Shown here: in pieces, positions 35,455 to 45,818 of the stretch | How positions within the stretch are numbered: the stretch's first letter is position 1 | How the letters are laid out: every line of letters begins with the position of its first letter | Source: Artocarpus heterophyllus | Lineage: Eukaryota; Streptophyta; Magnoliopsida; Rosales; Moraceae | Assembly: GCA_025403435.1 (NCBI GenBank) | Contig: CM046354.1 | Location: forward strand, 36,297,533-36,361,532 | Direction of reading: 5' to 3' | Length of the DNA: 64,000 bases | Position numbers and translations under genes: made by a program | The notes under the pieces: model-generated | Database searches by the model: none | What the model was told of the DNA's origin: nothing | The model's input: the letters and a program-made list of their open reading frames with translations, nothing else

Positions 35455-37139
35455 ATGGTTTTTACATAAATTTACGAGTTTGTGATCATACTATATATAT
35501 AAATTTTATGATCTTAATCTCTTCTATGCTTGAATTTTATTTTATAGAGAGTTGGCACTCTAGGTTTCTATATATTTTATATGTTGTCATAGATTATGTG
35601 GTGAATGTTCATTAATTCATTATGGTTGATTAAATAGTTATTTAATTAATTATTAATTAATTAATTTATACCGGTTATGGTTCCTTAGAAGTTAAAATGT
35701 GTATCTATGTTTTTTATGTAATTAGATGGCGGACTATCATCCCCGTCTAGGAATTATTATTTAATTTTAAATTTGTAAGAATTTTGTAATTAAATATTTA
35801 GAGAAGACGGATCTAGAAGATGGATGATAACGCTCCAAGGTATTTCCTGAGTCTCTAATTTTATGTTTTTGAATTGTTGAAAATAAAATTGATGAATTAC
35901 ATTAAAATTTTGTTTTTTCTGGAACGGGTGATTTTTGCTCGCTCGGCATGCCCAACCTCTAGTTCAGCAGGTCGATGGTCACAGATTGATAGGTCAGACA
36001 TGAGGTTCGACAGGCCGACAGCTGGGTGGAAATCAGGTGGCTCTGGTGGTAGGCCGAACTTCTAGTTCGACAGGCCGATCAATCATGAATTGGTAGGCCG
36101 ATCTGTGAAGATCGACAGGCCAATGGGTCATGACCGATGGGCCGATCACCCAGATCGGCTTGCTGGCAGAGACCTAGAAATTTTTCTAGAAAAGGTGCAG
36201 TTTTTCAATATAGTTTTAATTTTGTTTTTGGGATAATTCTAAGAAACATTAAATTTAGATATGACCGAAAATATGAAGTATTCGATTCATACGGGATTGA
36301 AGACTTGAAGATGGGCATTACGTGAAGAAGGATACTGCTTGGAGATTCAAGCATGAAGAATCGATAATATGTCTTGATTATTCTCTTGTAATCTTTGATT
36401 TCTATTCTCTAGGGTGGAACCATAATATTACGGTTATTTATTATTTTGCTTGTAGCTTTGCTTGATTGTTTTGCTTGTCTGCATTATAATATGATTTGTC
36501 ATGTATATTGATAACATGTCATATAGAATAGGGAGTGCCGCTCATATTAAAATTGTTCATGCATGTCTTTTTAAAATAAAACCTTGACTTCAAAAGATTG
36601 AGTGGGAGAATGCTTTCGAAGAAAGGACCTATAGCCTCTATCGTTGGTCCATAGGAAGAACATGGTGGTCCCGACCCCTAGGAAGAGATTTTTATCATGT
36701 ACCAGATTGGATCTCTGAGAGGATAAGGTATTTTAGCATGATTTATGGTTGCACACCCCTAGGTCGTGATTATAAATCATGGATAAAATATTGAAATGAT
36801 TGTTATACACTCACGTTAATTTTATTATTAACCTCCCTTAGGAGCTCTGTTAATAAAATTAATGGCCAAAAAAATAATTATTAATATATGCTGGATCATA
36901 CGAGTTCTGGATGGCATATATTAATCAGGAGAGGATCTGTGTTCTTGATTGAATTTGGCATGACTCCCCTAGGAGCTTGTTGAATTTTGAGTTGGGAATT
37001 ATCGTTGTAAGCTTGTGATATTTTCAAGGTTTTGACACATAAACACACTTGTATGTTTTTACATGATTGCGTTATCTTACTAAATTATTATTGTATGTTT
37101 GCTTATGTTTGGTATATGATTCTTTTTTGCAGATTAAAA
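35455..37139 (+). other. Long non-coding leader of complete copia element
   Basis: Similar along its length to 5088-6683 and without a meaningful frame. About nine palindromic motifs of the GGCAGGCCGA type crowd 35938-36170. It ends in a pyrimidine-rich splice-acceptor-like TTCTTTTTTGCAG (AG at 37131-37132), eight bases before gag. Confidence 0.75.
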
Positions 37140-37960
37140 ATGTCTAAAAGTGCTTTATCTTCGATACTTGACAAAAACCTATTAACTGGAGAGAATTATA
37201 ATAATTGGAAATAGAACCTAGATATCGTCCTCTCCTTTGAGAAACTAAAATTTGTGCTGACAACCCCTTGTCCTCCTGAGCCTATGGGGGACTCCACTAA
37301 TGAGCAATTCCAAGCGTACGATCGCTAGAAAGATGCAAATGATCAGGCCCGCTACTATGTTATGGCTAACATGAGTAACGTGCTGCAGGCTCAACATGAA
37401 GATTATGAGACTGCAAAGTAGATCTTGGATAATCTTGAAGACATGTTTGGAGGCCAGGCCATAACAAAGCGGCAAGGGGCGCTTCAAAAACTTCTTAATT
37501 GTAAGCGGAGGCTGGGGACAGTTGTAAAGAAGCACATGATGTTGGTCATGGGTTACCTCACTGAGGCTCCAATGGAGCCGACATTGATTCTAAAACTCAG
37601 ATGACTATGGTCTTTGAGACTCTGTCAAAGGAATTTATTCTGTTTAGAGCTACTTTTAATTTAAGCAATAGATGGGATATGACCTTAATAGAATTAATGA
37701 AACAATTATAGGAGTTTGAACTGCTGATCGGGGAGTCTCCTACAGGTGGAGAGGCCAACATGGTAGCTGCTTCTGGTTCCAATCCTAACTTTGGAAATGG
37801 AAAGAAACAGCAGGCCAAGAATAGGAAGTCTTATATTCCTACTAGCACCAAGAGCAAGAAAAATAAGAAGAAGAATCCGAAGAAGCTTAAGTGCTTCTTC
37901 TATGGAAAGGTTGGGCACAAAAAGAAGTATTGCAAGGACTTCCTTTTCAAAGGAGGTACG
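37140..37960 (+). pseudogene. gag: Copia gag remnant
   Basis: Starts MSKSALSSILDKNLLTGENY at 37140 but meets a stop within 25 codons. Further stops stand where the sister copy has Trp and Gln (about 37327 and 37419). The zinc knuckle at about 37890-37935 reads CFFYGKVGHKKKYC: the second cysteine is tyrosine while the histidine is kept. The lysine-rich run before it is typical of nucleocapsid. Confidence 0.88.
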
Positions 37961-39410
37961 TGTGATCTTTTGTATTTAGAAACTTGTTTGGTTGAGGAAT
38001 CTAGTGACATTTGGGTCATAGATTTTGGTGCAACTAATCATGTTTGTGTTTCTCTATAGGGGTTCAAAGAAACTAGAAGTCTGTTACATGAAGACTTCAC
38101 GCTTTCGATGGACGATGGATCCTTGGTCTTAGCAGAAGCAGTGGGAGACGTCCATCTTTATTTTGATAATTATAGGAATTTAATTTTGTAAGATTGTTTT
38201 TATGTTCCTAAATTTAAAAAGGAATCTAATTTCTATAGCTTGTTTATTTAAAGACTCCTATTTGGTTTCTTTCAATGATAAAGTGGTGATTCGTAAAAAT
38301 AAATCTTTTATCTATTTTGGATGGATGCAAAATAATCTATATTTTATTAAACCTAAGATGGACATACTGCCTAATGCTGAGATGAATGATAATAACTCTA
38401 AAAGACTTAAAACTTCTCACTCTAATAAGACTTATCTTTGGCATTTGCGTCTTGGTCATATTAACCTAAATAGGATTCAAAGGTTGGTAAGGGATGGACC
38501 TTTAAGTCACTTAAAGGTGGAATCTATACCTCAATGTGAATCTTGTTTGGAGGGTAAAATGACCAAAAGACCATTCGGGTCTAAAGGCGATAGGGCTGAA
38601 GGGGTCTAGAACTTGTGCATAGTGATGTTTGCAGACCGATGAACATCCAGACACGAGGAGGGTATGAGTATTTCGTCACTTTTATTGATGATTACTTAAG
38701 ATATGAGTATGTGTACCTGATACACCGTAAAAGTGAAACTTTTGACAAGTTCAAGGAGTTTCAGGCTGAAGTGGAAAAGCAATTGGGTAGACCCATAAAG
38801 GCACTTTGATCCGATTGAGGTGGAGAATACTTTTCTGATGAGTTCTTAGGACACTTATTAGAGAATGGGATTTTATCCCACCTAACTACACCAGGCACTC
38901 CGCAGTAGAATGGCATAGCAGAGAGAAAAAGTAGGACTTTATTGGACATGGTCAGGTCCATGATGAGTTTTTCATCATTGCCTTTATCCTTTTGGGGATA
39001 TGCACAACAAATGGCATGTTATCTTTTGAACAATGTGCCTTCAAAATCGGTCCCTAAAACTCCTCACAAGTTGTGGACGGGTAGGAAGACCTCCTTAAAC
39101 CATATTCGCATATGGGGATGTCTGGCTCATGTCCTGTTTAAGGATGCGAATAAGTTGGAAGCACATTAGGAAGTTTGCATGTTTGTAGGATATCCAAAAG
39201 GGATTAAAGGGGGTTATTTCTATAACCCAAAGGAAAATAAAGTCATGATTTCAACTAGTGCAACTTTTATTGAGGAGAGTTACATGGACGACTTTAGGCA
39301 TCGAAGCAAAATGGCACTTGAGGAGTTAAGGAGTGATCCGATCACTCTGGAGGTTCCAAATGAAACCATTTCGATCAGTGTAGAAAAACCAAACGAACCT
39401 GAACAATAAC
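37961..39410 (+). pseudogene. pol: Copia protease and integrase remnant
   Basis: The protease motif is IDFGATNHVC, with the catalytic Asp kept but Ser changed to Phe. GAG-pre-integrase follows at about 38430-38600 (LWHLRLGHINLNRI ... CESCLEGKMTKRPF; the His and Cys pairs are intact). The integrase core starts at HSDVC (38615) and includes FIDDYLRYEYVY and, after stops, NGIAERK and LLDMVRSMM. The C-terminal part (39179-39409) has VGYPKGIKGGYFYNP. Stops at about 38057, 38807, 38815, 38908, 39167 and 39407. Confidence 0.88.
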
Positions 39411-41089
39411 CTAAGGGGCTTGGCATAGTGGAAGGATCGGGTGTCAACCTAAGAGGTATATGTTCAATGGGAAAGTCTTTTTGGCTGAACCGGATGAACA
39501 TGATAGGGATCCTTATACTTACGCAGAGGCTATGGAGGATGTTGATTCAAAACTCTAGACAGAGGCCATGAACACAGAGATGAAGTCTATGGAGACTAAT
39601 CAGGTCTGGGAGCTTGTGGATCTTCCTAAATGGGTAAAACCCATAGGGTTTAAGTGGATCTATAAGAGGAAAAGAAGAGTGAATGGTAAGGTCGAAACCT
39701 TTAAGGCTAGACTGGTAGCTAAGGGTTATACGTAAAAGGAAGGAATCGATTATGAGGAAACCTTTTCACCTGTAGCCATGCTTAAGTCCATCCAGATTCT
39801 CTTGTCTATAGCTATCGCTCGCGACTATGAGATTTGGCAGATGGATGTCAAGATGGCTTTTCTAAATGGCTATCTTGATGAGTCCATTTATATGGAACAA
39901 CCAGACAGGTTCAAGGTCAAGGGGTCAAGAGGGTAAGGTTTGTAAGCTGCTAAAGTCAATTTATAGACTTAAGCAAGCTTTTCGTTCTTAGAATATAAGA
40001 TTTGATCAGGTGATCAAGACTTTTGGGTTCTCACAAAATGTAGATGAGCCATGTGTTTACAAGCACATTAAGGATGGGAAGGTGGTTTTTCTACTGCTTT
40101 ATGTAGATGACATTCTACTAATTGGCAATGATGTTGTGGCATTGTCATCGGTCAAATTATGGTTGACCAAGCAGTTTGACATGAAGGACTTGGGTGAGGC
40201 TAATTTTATTCTCGGTATCCAGATCTTTCAGGGTAGGAAGAACAAAATGATAGCTTTATCCTAGGCCGGCTACATAGATAAAATTCTCAAGAGGTTTGCA
40301 ATGCAGGATTCCAAGAAAGATGGGCAACCATCTAGGACTGGAATTACTCTTTCTAAGAAAGACTCTCCAAAGTCTGAGGAAGAAAGAGAATACATGAAGA
40401 AGGTGCCTTATTCTTCAGCAGTGGGTAGTCTCATGTATGCCATGCTTTGCACATGATCGGATATTTGTTATGCGGTCATGATTGTGAGTTGATTTCAGGC
40501 GGATCTAGGACCGAACCATTGGGTTGTGGTAAAGCATATTTTCAAGTACCTGAGAAGGACTCGAGGGTATATGCTTGTGTATTTGGGTGAGGACTTAACT
40601 CCTTGAGGATATACTTATTCATATTTTTAATCCTGTTTGGATTCTAGGAAATCGACTTCGGGTTTTGTGTTTACTTTGGGTGGCGGTGCCATCAGCTGGA
40701 GAAGTGTCAAGCAAGATTGCACTTCAAATTCAACAATGGAGGCCGAGTATGTGACAGCTAGTGATTCTTCGAAAGAAGCAGTGTGGCTTCACAAGTTCCT
40801 TAGGGATCTTGAGGTAGTTCCTAGTATGGATAAAGCAGTATCAATATACTGTGATAACAGTGCGGCGGTAGCTAATGCTAAGGAACCAAGATTCCAAAAG
40901 AAGAGTAAGCATATTGATTGGAAGTATCATGTGATAAAGGACTTCGTTGAGGGCAGGCATGTCACGGTGTGCAAGATCACATCAGAAGACAATTTAGCTG
41001 ATCCAATTACGAAGACACTTACTGGGAGAGTCTTCAAGAGACATGTGGAAGTTATGGGGATGCGAGAGTTGTCATATTTAGTCACTTAA
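39411..41089 (+). pseudogene. pol: Copia reverse transcriptase and RNase H remnant
   Basis: RT includes KWIYKRKRRVNGKVETFKAR, EIWQMDVKMAFLNGYLDES (first catalytic Asp present) and the YVDD box at about 40100 followed by ILLIGND. A single-base shift near 39920 and stops at about 39734, 40262 and 40456 break it. RNase H is open from 40637 to 41089, with SVKQDCTSNS, YCDNSAAVANA and DNLADPITK, and ends at a proper stop just before the polypurine tract. It is the best-preserved coding part in the window. Confidence 0.9.
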
Positions 41090-41103
41090 TGCAAGTGGGA
41101 GAT

Positions 41104-43132
41104 TGTTAGACATGTATGCCCTAAGGAGTAAAAATGTAATAAGTTTTTGGAGACATTTTTATCAATAAAGAATTTATTTATTGTTTATATACCAAATCTT
41201 GTCCTTTTTACATTCATATTTGTTGAATGTATGTTAAGTAAACAAAAGTATGAGACTGTCGGTCTAAACGTTTAAGAATTGGGCATATGATAAACAGATT
41301 ATGCAGAAGACACGATTCTTAAGTTGACGGTTTAAATAATAAGATCTACAATTTAGGGAATAAATTTGGGCGCTTTATTCATGTAAAGATTGTTATGTTG
41401 TCTATATCCCTATTAGGAGATGGTTTGTCTTGACCATCAGAGGTGGACTCAATGAATAGAACATTGGTACATTGTCATAGGTGACGATGTGTTGGATTGG
41501 GATATAAAGTGAATTGATTTGGATTAATAATTCTATCTCGGAAAATCGATTTACTTTAGATAATTATTTATATTGTATATTAATCTTGAGATGAATAGTG
41601 GGCCTGTTGTCTTGACTTGTATCTTTTGATATACCAAAGGATGACACCCGTATCTTAATAGTGGTATGCATGCCGGTATGTTGGAGGTATGATTCTTGAT
41701 AGCGTAGACCTATTATTCATAGATATGAAATCCATAGCTCTTCTTTAGGAGTAGTGATATCCTCTTATATGCGTTATCCTATAATTGGAAAACTGGAGTG
41801 CACAACCATTTGGATACATAGGTGTAACCGAATGGTACAACGTCCTTAGATGGTAAGTTTTTCGATGATGAAATAATAGAACGTCAGATAAAAATAATCG
41901 AGAAGGTAAGACAAAACTTGTCCTTAAGCCTATTATGGATAATCCTATGGGGATACGATACACTATGATATGTCATGGAGACTTAACTATATGAACTCCG
42001 TAACTCTATGTAGTTCGAGAGTGCAGCTCCAAGCTTTTAGTGGAATAGCGTTGGAGTTGATGATTATGAAATGTATATCTGGGATATTGGGTTTCGTAAT
42101 TATCAATAGCTTAAACTATATAGGTCCATTTGGTCCCCTTTGCTAGCTCACAACATCCTGTAACGATACGGCGTGCTTTACTGATAATTGGTGACTTATG
42201 TCAGATTTATCAAATTGGTTAAAATTTGGAAGAATCAGATAATTTATATCTGTTTATCAGTTGAATTAATTTTGTGATAAAATTAATTCAAGATAAACTT
42301 GTTGAATTATTGAGATCGGATAATTCTTGTCTGTTTATCGGTTGATTTAATTTTTGAATAAATTAAATCAAGATAAACTTGTAAAATTATTAGGAATTCA
42401 TTTATTTTCTTAGAGATTATCTAGATAAAGTTGTTTTAATTAGATAACTTCTCAATTGGGTTATTTGAATTAAAACTAAGACTTTATCCTATAGAATCTT
42501 GGGTGGAAAATGAAGATTCGTTGAGATTTTTTCAGCAGTTCGACATGTCGATGGAGCAAGTTCAACCTGCCAATGGAGCAAGTTCAGCTTGCCAATTAGG
42601 CAGATCGGCCTACCGATGTGTGAAGGATAAGATCATGTATTTTACACCGATTTTATCAGATATTGATCCGAATTGATTTTGATTCGAATTTTTGAGACCT
42701 AATCTGATAAGGACTGACCCTAGACCTAACCTCTATAAATAGGGAGTAAGTCTTAAGAGTTATTTAGATCAATTGAGAGATTAAGAGTGATACTCTACTG
42801 GTGAGAATCTGAAACTCCCTAAGAGCTCTTGTTCACAAATCACGAACACTAGCTTTGGGTTCTCCCAATTGGTTGGAAGGCGAGTCACCTGAAGGAAGAG
42901 CTGTTCGTGTGTGCCCACACTCACTTCGATCATGGAAAGAGAATAGCAAAGAAGACTAGTTGGTTGAGGCTCTTTTGGAACATTACTTCTCTTCACGAAT
43001 TGTAGGAGCTCTTCGGCATGCAAAGGTTAGTAAGATCTTGTTAATTTATGCATATAGCATGTTAAACTTGTGTTTTGGAAGATACTCTGATATAAAATTT
43101 TTAAAATTTCACTGTGTACTATTTTCCCTACA
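41104..43132 (+). repeat. 3' LTR of complete copia element
   Basis: Starts TGTTAGACATG right after the polypurine tract GCAAGTGGGAGA (about 41091-41102) and ends CCCTACA. It is 2029 bp and has a TATA box at 42734-42742. Near 42235-42400 it holds two diverged copies of a segment with TCTGTTTATC and AAGATAAACTTGT, one or both lost from the 5' LTR. Palindromic motif cluster at about 42535-42620. Confidence 0.92.
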
Positions 43133-43446
43133 CTTCATTGTTTGGAGAAGTGTCAAGCAAGGTTGCACTGTTGATTCAATGATGGATGCTGAGTATGTAT
43201 CTACTAGTCATCTTTGAAGGAAGCAGTGTGGCTTGATAAGTTCCTTAGGGATCTTGAGGTAGTTCCTAGTATGGATAGGCTAGTTATGTTGCATTATAGT
43301 AACAGTGCAGTAATAAGTAATACCAAGGAGTCAAAATATCACAAGATGAGTAAGCACATAGATAAGAAGTATCATGTGATAAAAGACTTCATAGAGAATG
43401 GGCATGTCATAAAATGCAAGATCGAATCCAAGGACAATATATATCA
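43133..43446 (+). pseudogene. pol: Old copia RNase H fragment, 3' part
   Basis: Direct continuation of the fragment ending at 33609: IVWRSVKQGCTVDSMMDAEYV-type RNase H sequence, here split by a frameshift near 43212. It ends inside the motif that reads DNLADP in the related copies, where the gypsy LTR begins at 43447. Confidence 0.85.
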
Positions 43447-45818
43447 TGTCCCTAGATTAGGGTGATGACATGGCGGTTTAAGTAGGATTAATTAACTAAC
43501 ATTAATTTAAATACCAGGAATTTCCCTTTATCTTTCCCAAGGAAATGTGAAAATAGAAATAGCAAAAATTAACATAAATAAAGGATCATTTTAAACATGG
43601 CATAAGAGAAAAATTATTGAGTTGACCTCAAATTCGTGGAGAACTTTAAAATCCACCCAATGTCATCTGGGTCTCATCGGACTACACAACAGTGCATACA
43701 TAGTTCAGACATAAAGGGAAAATATAACCAAACCATAGTCCAACAATCATAAATCAAAGTGCATAAATATTATCTCATTATTACATAGCTTAATGAAAAC
43801 GCTGAAAATTAAATCAACTCATGGACTCCACGAATAATCCAAGAGCAAATTTACTCAGCTGTATACAACTACCTAAAGGAAAGTAAAACAGTAGAAATCA
43901 TGAGTGAAAGGCTCAGTGGGACTTATGTTCTAAAACAACATTTGAACAAAATAAAATAAAATAACATAATTTGAATTTAAAACAAATTATAAATAATAAC
44001 TTTATTTAATATCAAGAGTTCTTACCATTAGCGTCATATGATTCTTCTCAAGCTATACGTTGATACTTACTTTGTGTAAAGCCTAATATAATCACCACCG
44101 TAGTGACCTAGATCGAGTTTTTCGACCAGCCCCTAAGTCTCCCTTTGCACAATCTCATCTTTGTATAGTATCACACACTAAAAATGCAACCAATCGGTGA
44201 ATCTTATATTGATTGGTGTTTGAAAACCTTTCAAACATATTATCTAATTTAGGGTGCTTATTCCAAGATATCGATACTTATTTAAAATCATTTTCTTTAT
44301 GAACATATTTTCAAAACATTTAAAATATTTTAAATTATGATTCAATTCTTAAAAACATTTAAGAATGTAATATATGGCTAAACACTTTTAAATTCATGGC
44401 TTCAAAGAAGGAGTATAAAGCCCTACCTCAATTCCTAGTACCAAAACACACCTACACCGAACCCAAAGGAACAACGAGCAACCTTAAGTATAGACTTGAT
44501 TATTAATATCGAAACTTAGACAAAATATATTAGTATACGAGTTCATTGTTTCTTAGTGTGCCAAAATTATCTTAGAATTCTATTGTTGCACATATAACAT
44601 TATCACTCTTTAAACTATGTTAACATTGATTTCCAATCACTAAGGCAAGCAAAAACACATTTAAAAATGAGATTTCGAACAAAGGGCTCCAGGTGGCTCA
44701 AACTACATTCTGATGTAGTATGGGTACACTACTTGTAATCGATCGTGTGTCACGGGGTAGCAGGGTCAACCATGTTACACTGACCATGGTTAGCCACAGC
44801 GTAACAACCAAAATGCTCTATTTTGAGCATTTGAGTTTAAACCACATTCAAACATTCTCAAAACTAGTTCTTAAGCTTCAAAACATGTTCTAATCAATCT
44901 TAAATATTCATATGAATCATGTAAACTTAGTTTTGTTCACATGTAACCCATATTCACTATTTTCCCAATATTTCTCAACAATATTCCCAAAATAGGAAAT
45001 AAAAATAAGAACGGAGCTCAACCCTTTTCTAGTTCGATTTAATGCTTAATTTTAGTTTGAAATTGCTTAATAATTTTGAATAAATCATATTTTTCATCCA
45101 TACTGCCTCAGATCATCACATGCAACATAAACTCACAATAAACTTTTCAAAACAAAGCTGTGTATAAGGAAATAAACTCCCAGTCTTATGAACACGAATT
45201 TTAATTTATTAATACGAAAATAAACATCAAAATCAAAGGTTAAAATGATTTACTATTGATCTAACCACAGTTTTTTTTAAATAAATGTCTGAACTTTGTG
45301 GTACCGCTTCTTTTTTGTTTTTGAAGGTAGAGTTTTGTTCTGAGTTTGAAACAAAAAATGGAAGAGAGAAATAAAGAAAGTGATGTGAGAGGGTCAGAGG
45401 GAAAGAGTGTGGAGAGTTTCTAGTCAAAGTTTGGCTTTAATCTAAGTGGAGGAGCTTTGTTTTCAAGGTAAACCATGGGCAACAAATGGTTTCCAAAGAT
45501 AGATTCCAATTCTCACATGATACCTAACACGAGTGGTTTTTGAGGACTATTGGAAATTTTGGTAGTTGTTTGGTCTATCTTTTACATAAATTAATTAAAG
45601 AAAAATGTTGTACTTTAATTAAAACAAATAAAACACTAAAATAAAATACCAAAGATGCATTTTAAAATAATTTAATAATTGTTAGAGATAACATAAATAA
45701 GTAGAATAAATTTAGAAATAAAATTCTTAAAAGTTATTTATCAATGGGTAAAATCTTAATTAGGCATAGTAATTAACAATTAGCACACCAATTTATTCAA
45801 TTAAATTTTGGAGTATTA
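43447..45818 (-). repeat. 3' LTR of minus-strand gypsy element
   Basis: On the plus strand it runs from TGTCCCTAGA to GGAGTATTATA; the minus sense starts TATAATACTCC (a TGTAATACTCC start with one change). It lies directly after a minus-strand polypurine tract (AAGGGGAAGAAAG, complement of about 45821-45833). Blocks such as AAAGGCTCAGTGGGACT (43908) align with the solo LTR at 18412-20622, so the two are related families. A different palindromic cluster (GGTCAACCATG ... GACCATGGTTAGCC) is at about 44763-44797. Confidence 0.75.

Larger units (their letters stand above)
33610..43132 (+). mobile_element. Complete but inactivated Ty1/copia element
   Basis: 9.5 kb from TGTTATACATG at 33610 to CCCTACA at 43132, flanked by the same 5 bp CTTCA (33605-33609 and 43133-43137). 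It has a 5' LTR, primer site, 1.7-kb leader, gag, protease, integrase, RT, RNase H, polypurine tract and 3' LTR. It belongs to the same family as the copia unit at 3127-14576. All coding parts are present in order but interrupted by stops. In the first ~270 bases the two LTRs differ at about 20 sites by eye, mostly transitions, so the insertion is not recent. Confidence 0.93.
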
